Part shown: in pieces, positions 46,718 through 55,847 of the stretch
How positions within the stretch are numbered: the stretch's first letter is position 1
How the letters are laid out: the number at the start of each line of letters is the position of its first letter
Assembly: GCA_013288145.1 (NCBI GenBank)
Contig: JABDCJ010000003.1
Coordinates: 22,735-86,734 of the forward strand
From: Nitrososphaerota archaeon
GTDB lineage: Archaea > Thermoproteota > Nitrososphaeria > Nitrososphaerales > CADDZS01
Direction: 5' to 3'
Length of the DNA stretch: 64,000 nt
Made by a program: the position numbers and the translations under genes
The notes under the pieces: generated by a model
What the model saw: the letters and a program-made list of their open reading frames with translations, nothing else
Told to the model about the DNA's origin: nothing
Database searches by the model: none

Positions 46718-46838
46718 AAACTAGGCCGAATAAAGATCGGGCCAAAAGCAGTAAGGTTTTCCGTTTTCAAAAAAACTGCAAAGTCACTGATGTAATCAGA
46801 AAACGTAACACTAGTAAGCAAAAAGTCTGTAGGTGGAT

Positions 46839-47006
46839 TTAGACATTAATCCAGTTTTGGCCAGGCTTTCTTTTTTCCTGGTATCTTTTAACAAAAGTTC
46901 GCCGGTTCCTTCGCTTGGGAATGTCGCCGACTCTCGTTCTTCCCTGAATTTTAGGAGTTTGGCCTCTAACTTTTCCTGCTTTAGTAAGTGATCCGTGGGT
47001 CGGCAA
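46839..47006 (-). CDS. rps30e: 30S ribosomal protein S30e
   Basis: 55 residues from TTG at 47006: PTHGSLTKAGKVRGQTPKIQ matches the S30e signature (HGSLxxAGKVRxQTPK), followed by a strongly basic tail (KRRNRRTFVKRYQEKRK). Length is right for archaeal S30e. A TATA-like AAATATTA sits about 30 nt upstream, so the mRNA is nearly leaderless. The remaining bases of the gap, 46718-46838 and 47007-47157, show nothing else. Confidence 0.93.
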   Translation of the reverse strand: MPTHGSLTKAGKVRGQTPKIQGRTRVGDIPKRRNRRTFVKRYQEKRKPGQNWINV

Positions 47007-47157
47007 TTGTCGTCAAATAGTATTCATTTTGATAATATTTGAAGCTTCTGTAACTACTCGTAGGGAAAGCTCCCTTAATTCGAATCTTCTGGCTTTTTCG
47101 AAAACGAAAAGACCAGTTATTGGTTTTACAAAAATATCTATTTTGAGCGACTACAGA

Positions 47158-47928
47158 TCAGAATTTCTTTACTAAGGCACCCGTTTTGTCCCTCTCAGAC
47201 TTTCCGAATTCTTTCGAACTTCTTTTCAGGGTCTGTATATCTAGGACAGGTCCATCACGGCAGAGAACCAAATCTTCGATGCCGCAGCTGCCACAAATCG
47301 CGATCCCGCACTTCATGATTCTTTCAAGACTGAACTGACCGGCAATTCGATTGCCCTCACAGATTTTAAAAACCTGCAACATCATCACTTCCGGACCGCA
47401 GCAGCAAACCAGGTCATAATCTTGCTCCTTCACCAACGACAGGACTTGATGGTGTGCGTACCCTTTGAAACCGTAGGAACCATCATCAGTTGTCGGGAAA
47501 ACCTTCTCTTCCCCGAGTAAATCTTTCAGTTTCGTAACAAACGGAATTTCATTCCTAGTTTTCGCGCCGATGACCACATCCGCGTCCACCATGCCATAGA
47601 TCTTTTCCGCGAGATTAAGGATCGGTGATATGCCGGTTCCACCACCGACGAGTAGAACTTTACGCGTGCCTTCCGGAATAACAAAGCCGTTGCCATAAGG
47701 TCCTCGGATCCCGAGCAGATCATCCTCCTTACAGTTAAAGAGGGCCCTCGAACCCTCTCCCATTGCCTTGACGACTATACTGGAGAATCCTTCGGATGCT
47801 GGGGCGACACTCATGGGAAACTCTCCAACCCTTGGAAGCCATACCATGAGAAACTGACCGGGTTGCGCGGACAGAGAAGCTTCGTCGCCAAAGATGAAAG
47901 ATCTAATGTTTGATGATTCTTGAATCAC
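47158..47928 (-). CDS. pyrK: dihydroorotate dehydrogenase electron-transfer subunit
   Basis: 256 residues. FAD and 2Fe-2S subunit passing electrons from PyrD to NAD. FPMSVAP and GIRGPYGNGF bind flavin; VLLVGGGTGISPIL the pyridine nucleotide; CGIAICGSCGIEDLVLCRDG the 2Fe-2S cluster. GTG at 47928 is the first normal start, but the family's opening strand (IRVTKIVKVI) is encoded in frame just upstream, with only ATT or CTG codons as possible starts, overlapping the pyrD stop. pyrD-pyrK are coupled. Confidence 0.93.
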   Translation of the reverse strand: MIQESSNIRSFIFGDEASLSAQPGQFLMVWLPRVGEFPMSVAPASEGFSSIVVKAMGEGSRALFNCKEDDLLGIRGPYGNGFVIPEGTRKVLLVGGGTGISPILNLAEKIYGMVDADVVIGAKTRNEIPFVTKLKDLLGEEKVFPTTDDGSYGFKGYAHHQVLSLVKEQDYDLVCCCGPEVMMLQVFKICEGNRIAGQFSLERIMKCGIAICGSCGIEDLVLCRDGPVLDIQTLKRSSKEFGKSERDKTGALVKKF

Positions 47929-47956
47929 CTTTACGATCTTTGTAACCCGAATGGAG

Positions 47957-48940
47957 TCAATGGTGCGCAGCGCCGATCATCTCCTTCAAGTTTGAAAACC
48001 GTTTATCTTTCAAGTAATTGTAGATTCCCGTGTTCAATTTCCCGAATGTTTCAAGAAACCCCGTGGCCATGGCGCTTCCAACCTGTACGCAGGCCGCACC
48101 GGCAAGAAAATATTCGACGGCGTGCTCCCAGCTGAAAATTCCGCCGACGCCGACGATTGGAATTTTTACGGCTTCAAACAACTCGTAGACGGTTCGCACC
48201 CCTATGGGTCTAATCGCGCTGCCGGATAGACCTCCTATCTTGTTTGAAAGGATGGGCTCTTTAGTAGTGATGTCGATGGTCATTGCCCTAATTGTATTTA
48301 TCGCGACAATGGCATCAGCTCCGGCGCCCTCGATCGTTTTACCCCATGACGCGGCATTCATTATGCTTGCCGGCATCTTTGCGAAAACAGGTTTTTTCGT
48401 TGTCTTCTTTACCGCTGAAATCACCCTGGAAGAAAGCTCAAGATCTCCACCGATTTCCGAACCCACATCCTTCACATGGGGGCAGGATAGATTCAGCTCG
48501 AAGGCGAGAAATTGAAATCTGTCAAGATCTCTCGATATCCGAGCAAAGTTCTCGGGGGAGTCCGCAAATATGCTCACTATCAGCGGTGTCTCTTTTGAGC
48601 GGGGATCCCTCTCAAATTCCTCCATCTCGTCAGAGAATGTTTTGACGCCAGGATTTGCTAGTCCAATGGCGTTAAGGTAGCCTGCATCCACACCGGTCAT
48701 CGTTGGATTCTTGTAGCCGGCACGCGGCTCAAGTCCAATCGACTTTGTTACAATTGCGCCGCAACCATTAGACACTATTCTAGGAAAAAGATCGAAGGAG
48801 ATTCCCAGAACACCCGAAGCGAGCATGGTTGGATAATTTAAGCGGAAACCGCAAAGATCAACCGGAATTTGGTTGTCGAGTTTTTCAAGAGCCCCCCGGT
48901 CTTTATCGGCTGTTTTGATCTCCACTTTGAAACCTGACAA
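47957..48940 (-). CDS. pyrD: dihydroorotate dehydrogenase, class 1B catalytic subunit
   Basis: 327 residues, FMN-binding TIM barrel. NPTMTGVDAGYLNAIGLANPG and LNLSCPHVKDVG (active-site Cys) are typical, and VGGIFSWEHAVEYFLAGAAC is the phosphate-binding end. Class 1B is assigned because PyrK is adjacent. TTG at 48940 is the longest start, about 27 residues before the conserved domain (VDLCGFRLNYPTMLASG). Confidence 0.95.
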   Translation of the reverse strand: MSGFKVEIKTADKDRGALEKLDNQIPVDLCGFRLNYPTMLASGVLGISFDLFPRIVSNGCGAIVTKSIGLEPRAGYKNPTMTGVDAGYLNAIGLANPGVKTFSDEMEEFERDPRSKETPLIVSIFADSPENFARISRDLDRFQFLAFELNLSCPHVKDVGSEIGGDLELSSRVISAVKKTTKKPVFAKMPASIMNAASWGKTIEGAGADAIVAINTIRAMTIDITTKEPILSNKIGGLSGSAIRPIGVRTVYELFEAVKIPIVGVGGIFSWEHAVEYFLAGAACVQVGSAMATGFLETFGKLNTGIYNYLKDKRFSNLKEMIGAAHH

Positions 48941-49006
48941 TTTGCAGATTTCACCAAACCCTTTAAGACTGACGATTGAGATTTCATTTTCAGAGCACTA
49001 TTTTCG

Positions 49007-50332
49007 TTGAAAAAATTCCTAATCGTGAGCGAGCTCGGTCTGGTGCTTCTCGACGATAGAAAAGCACCCATTTCGAAACTTCCTTTTCCTAAAGAAGAAC
49101 GAGCAAAGAAATTTCTGGACGCCAGCTCTGGCGTAATCTCACCAGAAGAAAAAAACTGGCTAAGCTCCAATTTGAGAGCCGGAGATACACTCGTAGCTGA
49201 TCAAGCTCTCGCTCAATCAGTGAAGGATCTAGCCTCGATCGGGTTTGAAGTTATAGCTGATTCAGAGCAAAGAGAGCTCAGAAGAAATCAAATTTCATTA
49301 TTGGTTCAGGGCGGTGTTGCTTCGTCCATTGAAGAAGCAGAAGAGGGAATCAGGGAGGTATCGGTGGAGCTATCGTCTCTCAGGATCAAGGAAATGTCCT
49401 CGAATCCGGATCTCCAGGCAATGGAAAGCGTTCAGGCTCTGGACGAAGTAGACAAGACGGCAAACATTCTTAGCTCGAGACTCCGTGAATGGTACGGGCT
49501 GCACTTTCCCGAGTTAACGTCCATGGTGGACGACAATATCTCGCTTGCCAAATTGATCTTAAACTTAAAGTCAAGGGAGAATTTTGAAGCAGATCTGCTG
49601 GAGCAGATGGGGTATTCAAAGGCAAAGAGCAAGGCGATTGAAAGCGCGGCGAAAAATTCCCGGGGAGCAAACCTGAGAGAGGAAGATCTGGCAAGGATAA
49701 TTCAGCTTGCCGAAGAGGCTCAACGACTTTTTTCGCTTCGCGATAAGCTCGCTTCCCACGTTGAGAAAACAATGAGAGAAGTCGCTCCAAATTTGACCGA
49801 GGTTGCTGGGGCGACGATCGGTGCAAGGCTCATAGCAAAAGCCGGTGGGTTAAGACGGCTATCTATAATGCCCGCGAGCACAATCCAGATTCTCGGAGCG
49901 GAGAAGGCGCTTTACCGTGCCCTAAAAAGCGGGGCTCGACCGCCGAAGCATGGAATACTTTTCCAGCACGCGGCCGTGCATAGCGCACCAAAGTGGCAGC
50001 GTGGAAAGGTGGCGAGGTCTGTCGCGGGCAAACTCGCGATCGCAGCGAGGATTGATTCTTTCAGGGGATCAAGGGACGAAAATATCATGAATTCGCTCCA
50101 GTCCCGTCTGGACGAAATTAGAGTGAAGTACAAGGATCCGCCGAGGGAAAGTGAGCTCCCCCAAAGAGATTTCTCTCCCAGAGGGGAACCGCGCCGATTC
50201 GAACCAAGAGAGCAGTCAGCTCAACGCGATCGAGACCAACCTCGCGGCAGAGAAGAACGAGGATCGCGGCCACCTTCAAAGAATAGGGGTCCAAGACGGT
50301 TCGGAAAGCCCGGAAGACATGACCGAAGATAA
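49007..50332 (+). CDS. nop5: C/D box sRNP core protein Nop5 (Nop56/58)
   Basis: 441 residues. Scaffold of 2'-O-methylation guide RNPs. Coiled-coil region at ~160-260, then the NOP domain with GATIGARLIAKAGGLRRLSI and HAAVHSAPKWQRGKVARSVA. The tail from ~390 is Arg/Pro/Glu-rich and disordered. TTG start at 49007; its last 14 bp overlap the fibrillarin ATG. Confidence 0.95.
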   Translation: MKKFLIVSELGLVLLDDRKAPISKLPFPKEERAKKFLDASSGVISPEEKNWLSSNLRAGDTLVADQALAQSVKDLASIGFEVIADSEQRELRRNQISLLVQGGVASSIEEAEEGIREVSVELSSLRIKEMSSNPDLQAMESVQALDEVDKTANILSSRLREWYGLHFPELTSMVDDNISLAKLILNLKSRENFEADLLEQMGYSKAKSKAIESAAKNSRGANLREEDLARIIQLAEEAQRLFSLRDKLASHVEKTMREVAPNLTEVAGATIGARLIAKAGGLRRLSIMPASTIQILGAEKALYRALKSGARPPKHGILFQHAAVHSAPKWQRGKVARSVAGKLAIAARIDSFRGSRDENIMNSLQSRLDEIRVKYKDPPRESELPQRDFSPRGEPRRFEPREQSAQRDRDQPRGREERGSRPPSKNRGPRRFGKPGRHDRR

Positions 50333-51035
50333 ACAACTTGTACGTCTGTTTGACGGCGTATTTCTTACTCCGGATCCGAGAAACCAGAACAAGAAAATCA
50401 TCGCAACCGTGAATCTAACTCCCGGAAGGGCGATTTACGGGGAGGCACTAATGGTCCAGAGATTCGAAGGTGAAAGAATGGAACTGCGATCCTGGGATCC
50501 GTTCCGGAGCAAGCTTTCTGCTTCCATTCTGAATCGGCTGAAATCCTTTGAATTTTCTAAAGGAACTCGCTGCCTCTACTTGGGAGCTTCTACGGGAACG
50601 ACGGTATCGCATATTTCGGACATTGTGGGATCTGCCGGGAAAGTGTTCGCGGTTGAGGTAGCTCCAAGAGTAGCGAGGGAACTGATGGAAAATGTCGTGA
50701 AGTATAGAAAAAATGTTGTGCCGATAGTTGAGGACGCAAAACATCCCGAGAAATATGGTTCTGTTTATGGCGAGATTAAAACCGTGTACTGCGACATTGC
50801 CCAGCCCGACCAGACTGAAATCGCTTTGAGAAATTGCAACGAATTCTTGCAGAGTCAAGGACTATTGTATCTAGTCGTAAAAGCAAGCAGTATAGACGCC
50901 CTAAAGTCGAAAAACGAAGTAATATCTGATCAGGTCGAGATATTGAGGAAGAAGGGGTATGAGTTGCTTGAAAGGATAGATCTGGAACCTTTCGATCGAA
51001 ATCACGCGATGCTAGTTGCAAAGAAATCTGCATGA
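50319..51035 (+). CDS. flpA: fibrillarin, rRNA/tRNA 2'-O-methyltransferase
   Basis: 238 residues from ATG at 50319; a GTG at 50151 is open but adds a non-homologous stretch within nop5. FDGVFLTPDPRNQNKKIIAT opens the small domain; CLYLGASTGTTVSHISDIVG binds SAM; VYCDIAQPDQ carries the conserved Asp and VKASSID the Lys. Partner of Nop5 and guide RNAs. Confidence 0.96.
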   Translation: MTEDKQLVRLFDGVFLTPDPRNQNKKIIATVNLTPGRAIYGEALMVQRFEGERMELRSWDPFRSKLSASILNRLKSFEFSKGTRCLYLGASTGTTVSHISDIVGSAGKVFAVEVAPRVARELMENVVKYRKNVVPIVEDAKHPEKYGSVYGEIKTVYCDIAQPDQTEIALRNCNEFLQSQGLLYLVVKASSIDALKSKNEVISDQVEILRKKGYELLERIDLEPFDRNHAMLVAKKSA

Positions 51036-51058
51036 CACAGTTGAAAAGTTCGGATTTC

Positions 51059-51793
51059 TTACTCCAGATTCTCGATCTCTACTAGAGTCTCTAAAATCTC
51101 GTCTTTACTATCCGAAATTTCTCCCTGGATTCGACGGACAGTACTCCAGGATAGCCTTGTCATATCGGGAAATTGGTTGCCCGCGTCAAAGCAGCGCTTC
51201 AAAAATGATATGGTGAAAGGATCCGAAGGGTATCCACTGCCAAACTCCCCGTGTCTTTTATGAAGTTTTTTTATGAAAGAATCGCGCGTGACCTTGGCAA
51301 TTATTGATGCAGCAGAAACAACGGGGTGGTTGCGGTCCGCGTGGTGCTCGCTGACGATTTTCTCGCAGATGGGATTTTTCTCGCCAAGCGTAAAGCAAAG
51401 TCCTTTCCGGTCTGCGATAAGATCCGAGACAAGCTGTCCAAAACGAATCTGATTTGTATCGCAGCAATCTATGAAGGCTCGATCAAAATCTAGTTTGTGA
51501 AGTACGGAAGACATTGACTTTGCTTCGAGATAGTTCAAGCGAAAGAGTCTTTCCCCTTTGAAAACGACTCGATCGATTTCTTTTGGTAGAATTTTTTCGT
51601 ACGAGACCTTTATTGCAATTTTTTTTATTTTCTTGTAAAGAAACCTACGGCGTTTTGGTAGCAATAGCTTGGAGTCCCTGACACCCAGACTCACTAACTC
51701 GGGGATTTTGGATTCATCAATTGAGACACCCGCGACGACAAGTGGACCAAGAACGGACCCCCTGCCGGCCTCATCTACTCCTGCTAGAATCAC
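51059..51793 (-). CDS. rnhB: ribonuclease HII
   Basis: 244 residues. Removes RNA from RNA-DNA hybrids and single ribonucleotides. GVDEAGRGSVLGPLVVAG gives the first Asp-Glu; a mid Asp lies in FDRAFIDCCD and a late Asp in SEHHADRNHPVVSAASIIAK. GTG start overlaps the THEP1 stop as GTGA, so translation is coupled. Convergent with fibrillarin. Confidence 0.95.
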   Translation of the reverse strand: MILAGVDEAGRGSVLGPLVVAGVSIDESKIPELVSLGVRDSKLLLPKRRRFLYKKIKKIAIKVSYEKILPKEIDRVVFKGERLFRLNYLEAKSMSSVLHKLDFDRAFIDCCDTNQIRFGQLVSDLIADRKGLCFTLGEKNPICEKIVSEHHADRNHPVVSAASIIAKVTRDSFIKKLHKRHGEFGSGYPSDPFTISFLKRCFDAGNQFPDMTRLSWSTVRRIQGEISDSKDEILETLVEIENLE

Positions 51794-52368
51794 TCCGTAG
51801 TAGCGCCGCTCACATTGCTCCTCCTCAGGTATTGAATTATATCTTTCGAAACTTCAAGCGGAAGATCGTCTCTGTTTTCAAAAGTAATTTCTGCCTCAAT
51901 TGCTTCTTTCGAGGATCGGAGTTCATCGATTATCGGATCCTGGAATCTTTTATGCACCGCGCACAGTGCCGGTTTGTTGTTTATCTCTAGTACGGTTGAA
52001 TGGATTGCCCTGCGAAACTCCGGACTGAGCAATTCCATTGGGCCGACTTCATCGATTGCAATAACGTCAGACTTGGCGCTGGCATGCTCAAGAGCTGCGA
52101 CGCCAAGGGTAGACAGTACGTTCAAGTTAACTCGGTATTTCCCAACTCGAGGACCGGTTATGCCCTTGATGTCGGCGAGGATCTTTGACTGGTCAGTAGA
52201 AACGTCCATCAGCTGAAACCCTTCCCTCTCTCCATGACTCCTGATTTCTCTCGTTAGAACTCCTCCTGGGGCGTATCCGGCAGTACGCAAATCAAACAGG
52301 ATTTTCGAGATAGCCGTCGACTTGCCTACTGCAGGTTCGCCAGTAATCAGCCAGATTCGAAGAGTCAA
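51790..52368 (-). CDS. THEP1-type nucleoside-triphosphatase
   Basis: 192 residues. ITGEPAVGKSTAISKILFDL is the P-loop and VIAIDEVGPMELLSPEF the Walker B of the THEP1 family, which hydrolyses several NTPs in vitro. Physiological role unknown. Overlaps rnhB by 4 bp. Confidence 0.92.
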   Translation of the reverse strand: MTLRIWLITGEPAVGKSTAISKILFDLRTAGYAPGGVLTREIRSHGEREGFQLMDVSTDQSKILADIKGITGPRVGKYRVNLNVLSTLGVAALEHASAKSDVIAIDEVGPMELLSPEFRRAIHSTVLEINNKPALCAVHKRFQDPIIDELRSSKEAIEAEITFENRDDLPLEVSKDIIQYLRRSNVSGATTE

Positions 52369-52482
52369 AGAAAGCTCAAAATCCTAACTTGTTCCATGCA
52401 ATAGAAAGCTTGCTCTCGGACAGGGATTAGCTCTAAAGAGCTTTGGAAATACGGGTCTTACAATTCTGAAGGAAAACGACGG

Positions 52483-53646
52483 TTGAACTCTATAGCATCT
52501 CGAGTCTTGCGGGAGGGAAAGACCAGTCTTCTCGTCCCGGAACTCTTAGAGCCGAGAAAATATCCTTCATTTTTCAATCCGAGGGGTAAACTTGTTCGAG
52601 ACGTTTCGCTCGCCTGCTACGAATCTTATGCAAGAACATTTAGGTCTGGAGGTGAATCGCAACGACTTAGCTTTGCCGACTGTCTTTCGGGAACAGGAGC
52701 AAGGGGCATTAGAGTTGCAAATGAGCTGCCAATGCTATTCGACCGCATTTTTCTCAACGACATTAGTCCTACATCCATTGAACTTGCAAAGAGATCTGCA
52801 ATAGAAAATGGAGTGCAGGATAGATGTTTCATTTCTCAGGAAGAATCTTGCGCATTTCTGCTTACCAGAACTTTGAATCAGGGGGAAAGGTTTGATGTCG
52901 TAGACGTAGATCCATTTGGGACGCCCAGTCCCTACATTGATTGCGCAATTCGGGCGGTGACGCACGGAGGCATGCTCTCAGTTTCCGCAACTGATACAGC
53001 TGTGCTATGTGGGGTTTATCCTAAAGTGGCGCAAAGGAAATACTTGGGGCTTCCATTAAGAACTGATTACTCGCATGAAATTGGTCTGAGACTTATATTC
53101 GGCCTCCTTTCGATGACTGCAATGAGAATGGAGGCTTCGATAACGCCGCTGTTCTGCCACCATGACATGCACTATTTTAGGGCATATTGTCTGGTTGATA
53201 TCGGCAACGCTTTTTCGAGGCAGAACGAGTTAGAGATTGGCTACGTTTTGCATTGCTTCAAGTGCAGCTACCGAAAGATCAGTCGGAGGGATGAATTCCT
53301 AACTGATATGGGGGCAAACCTCAAATGTCCTAATTGTTCGCAAAGCTCCCTAAAAATAGGAGGACCACTTTGGGCAGGAAATATCCAGTCGCGAGATTTC
53401 ATAGCTAAATGTGCAGAAATAAGCGAACTTTCTCTCTTTGAAGAAGAGTCTGATATTCCTCTCTACTATGACCTGACCGAATTGGCTGATTCAATGCAGA
53501 TCAGAACACCCAAGATTGCGGATATCATGAGCTCGCTAGAAACGGGCGGTCATCTGGCGACTCGGACTCGATTGAATCGGAACGCGATTCGGACGGATGC
53601 TCCTCTTCAAGAAATTCGAGCTGCCTTGGCTCAACTTTCCCACTAA
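52483..53646 (+). CDS. trm1: tRNA (guanine(26)-N2)-dimethyltransferase
   Basis: 387 residues. Modifies G26 at the D/anticodon stem junction. FADCLSGTGARGIRVANELP binds SAM; VDVDPFGTPSPYIDCAIRAV contains the DPFG catalytic motif. A zinc site follows (CFKC...CPNC). TTG start at 52483. Its last 122 bp run antisense to the end of rlmE. Confidence 0.95.
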   Translation: MNSIASRVLREGKTSLLVPELLEPRKYPSFFNPRGKLVRDVSLACYESYARTFRSGGESQRLSFADCLSGTGARGIRVANELPMLFDRIFLNDISPTSIELAKRSAIENGVQDRCFISQEESCAFLLTRTLNQGERFDVVDVDPFGTPSPYIDCAIRAVTHGGMLSVSATDTAVLCGVYPKVAQRKYLGLPLRTDYSHEIGLRLIFGLLSMTAMRMEASITPLFCHHDMHYFRAYCLVDIGNAFSRQNELEIGYVLHCFKCSYRKISRRDEFLTDMGANLKCPNCSQSSLKIGGPLWAGNIQSRDFIAKCAEISELSLFEEESDIPLYYDLTELADSMQIRTPKIADIMSSLETGGHLATRTRLNRNAIRTDAPLQEIRAALAQLSH

Positions 53647-54235
53647 AGTCCATCGATACGAGGTAAACTTCGCTGCTCTGACTCCGGCTCGCATTCGGCT
53701 TTGAGATCTCGACCCTTGGGAACGATTTTTTTAGGCGTTTGTACAGGGGCTCTAGCTCGACGCCTTGGAAAGCCTTCATTATACAAGAACCTCCTCTACC
53801 CAGGATTGAAGGAAGCAGATCCACGACCTTATGGCAAAGATCATTTTGCCTAAAATTATCCAACTCCCAGACGCCCGAGACTTTCGGGGACAGATCCGCC
53901 AGGACAGAGTCGGCGTGACCCTTGCCAAGCGCTGCGAGTATCTTGCTTGAAAATTCCGGGGAGGTAATATCTGCAAGCATGATCTTTACGTTTTTTCCAA
54001 CAGGCTTCACACGAACGAGATCGACTCCTATCACAAGTCCATCCGGACCGACCGCTTTAGACGCAACCTCGAGCCATCCGCCCGGAGCAGACCCGATGTC
54101 GATTACTCTGTCGCCATTTTTGATCAATCGATACTTTTGGTTAATCTGCAAAAGCTTGAACGCGGCTCGGCTCCTGTAACCCTCGTCCTTCGCCTTCCTT
54201 CGATAATAATCGCGCTTTGCCTCATCCAGTCTCAA
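53525..54235 (-). CDS. rlmE: RlmE/FtsJ-type rRNA 2'-O-methyltransferase
   Basis: 236 residues. K-D-K-E catalytic tetrad visible: KDEGYRSRAAFKL, VLADLSPKVSG, CIMKAFQG and SEVYLVSMDF. SAM site VIDIGSAPGGWLEVASKAVG. The acidic, Ser-rich tail after ~residue 205 is encoded antisense to trm1's coding sequence. TTG start at 54235. Confidence 0.94.
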   Translation of the reverse strand: MRLDEAKRDYYRRKAKDEGYRSRAAFKLLQINQKYRLIKNGDRVIDIGSAPGGWLEVASKAVGPDGLVIGVDLVRVKPVGKNVKIMLADITSPEFSSKILAALGKGHADSVLADLSPKVSGVWELDNFRQNDLCHKVVDLLPSILGRGGSCIMKAFQGVELEPLYKRLKKSFPRVEISKPNASRSQSSEVYLVSMDFSGKVEPRQLEFLEEEHPSESRSDSIESESPDDRPFLASS

Positions 54236-54343
54236 AAGAAAAAATCACAACTGTAACAATGGAATAAGACTATGTGGAAAAGAGAATTTGAAAAAATAGA
54301 CCCCGAAAAACAGAGGCAAAAAATGCCCCGAAATATGAAGAGA

Positions 54344-54799
54344 TTACCTTGCAGTTGCAGTAGCGATTCGTTTCAACGGGGCCGCAGAAATTTCGACGGG
54401 AGCAATAGTCTCCCTGAATTCCTTGATTACCCATTCTGAAATCCAGGGACATGATAGTGGACTCACAACTCCGGTAAGAGAACACTTTGCTTCGTACGGA
54501 CAAGTAAGACAAGGAGCTTCTTCGATCGAGCGAATCTGAACCGGCATCCGAAGCGGGGTTAGTTTGTACGTCCATCTGCCGCCGTCGAGTACCTTTTCCC
54601 TACGAATCATTCCTCTTCTTTCAAGACGAATGGCTAACCTGGAACCATCCCTGCTTGTAAGAATCAGCTCCTTCCAGAGCTCGCTTTGCAGCACACCTTC
54701 GCTGCCGTGTTCGACAACCAGCTTGTATACCTTTGAGGTGAGGTCGAACAAAACGTCCTCTTCCTCTTTAGAATTGCTTGAAGCCGCCACCAAAGTCAC
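54344..54799 (-). CDS. tfeB: TFE-beta (archaeal RPC34/hRPC39 homologue)
   Basis: 151 residues from GTG at 54799. Winged helix in residues ~20-85 (SEGVLQSELWKELILTSRDG) followed by CLTCPYEAKCSLTGVVSPLSC, a cysteine pattern fitting the 4Fe-4S cluster of crenarchaeal TFE-beta. It would dimerise with the TFE-alpha encoded at 33437. Next to tfb on the same strand. Confidence 0.82.
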   Translation of the reverse strand: MTLVAASSNSKEEEDVLFDLTSKVYKLVVEHGSEGVLQSELWKELILTSRDGSRLAIRLERRGMIRREKVLDGGRWTYKLTPLRMPVQIRSIEEAPCLTCPYEAKCSLTGVVSPLSCPWISEWVIKEFRETIAPVEISAAPLKRIATATAR

Positions 54800-54854
54800 C
54801 GGGAATAATCTACTCTAGTAATATATCCGAAGTCCCATTAAAACCTTTCAAACG

Positions 54855-55847
54855 TTAAGGCAGGAAAACTTTGGGCTTCTGCCTTATTGTGAACTTTTCA
54901 AGGATTTCTCGGCATCTATTTCTTACAGTTACTTCGGTTACTTCGGCAATTTCCGCAATTTCTCGCTGTGGAATATGTTCGCTGTAAAGTACGGAAGCAA
55001 TGTAAACGTACGCAGCGGCAAGACCCGCCGGTGTTTTGCCGCTGGATATTTCACTTTCAGTCGCGCGACTTGCGAGATCGAGAGCTAACTTTTCGACTTT
55101 TGGGTTGATCTTTTCTTTATTGACGAGCTTCGAAATGTACTTCTGTACGGTTGGCGGCGGGACGTAGCTCTTCTCTACTTCATTTAGCAACAATCTGAAG
55201 TACCGCGCTGCGGCTCTTTCTTGAGTTCCTGAAGCTGTCGCAATTTCTCTTAATGACCTGTTCACATTGCTTCTTCTGCATGCAAGGTAGATCGACGCAG
55301 CGGCCATTCCAGCAACCGATTTGCTCTTGGAGACGCTCTGTTTTGCAGATTTTCTGAAGATGTGCGATGCCTCCTCGACGATAGTTGGAGGAAGTCTCAT
55401 CTGACCTGCGGCCTCCGAGATCTTTGTTAGAGCGTTTGCTAGGCTCCGCTCACCCTGCGCGGAGGTTCTGATCCGCCGCTGCCATTTTTGCATCCGCTGA
55501 GCGTGCTGTCTGTTGAACTGATCTAGGTATCTGCCGTGCGAATCGCGGCTATCGAGAGAGATGTCGGTTGAAAGACCGTAATCAGGGATAGCAATTGAAG
55601 CTGGAGAACCGACGCGACTTTTTTTAGATCGTTCCTCAAAATCAAGCTGATTCCATTCCGAGGCCGCATCAATAGCTTGGTCGAAAACAACAAACCCACA
55701 GTGGGGACAAAGCATTTCCCCTTTTTCATGGTCACCGATTAGCAATTCTCGACAGTTTGGACAACCACCGCCAAGACCGGCTATGCCGACGCCCTTTCCT
55801 AATGGAAGCAATTTAACTATCTCCTTCTCGAAGGTCCTCTGCCGCAT
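54855..55847 (-). CDS. tfb: transcription initiation factor TFB
   Basis: 330 residues. Zinc ribbon at ~29-51 (CPNCRELL...CPHCG), B-reader/linker, then two cyclin folds (LANALTKISEAAGQMRLPPT; KVEKLALDLASRATESEISS). ATG at 55847 overlaps the end of gar1. The N-terminus has a ~25-residue extension before the ribbon. Confidence 0.96.
   Translation of the reverse strand: MRQRTFEKEIVKLLPLGKGVGIAGLGGGCPNCRELLIGDHEKGEMLCPHCGFVVFDQAIDAASEWNQLDFEERSKKSRVGSPASIAIPDYGLSTDISLDSRDSHGRYLDQFNRQHAQRMQKWQRRIRTSAQGERSLANALTKISEAAGQMRLPPTIVEEASHIFRKSAKQSVSKSKSVAGMAAASIYLACRRSNVNRSLREIATASGTQERAAARYFRLLLNEVEKSYVPPPTVQKYISKLVNKEKINPKVEKLALDLASRATESEISSGKTPAGLAAAYVYIASVLYSEHIPQREIAEIAEVTEVTVRNRCREILEKFTIRQKPKVFLP

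Noticed and set aside
50151..50318. Longer fibrillarin N-terminus from GTG
   Set aside because: The extra 56 residues lie inside nop5 coding sequence and resemble no fibrillarin; ATG 50319 fits the family length.
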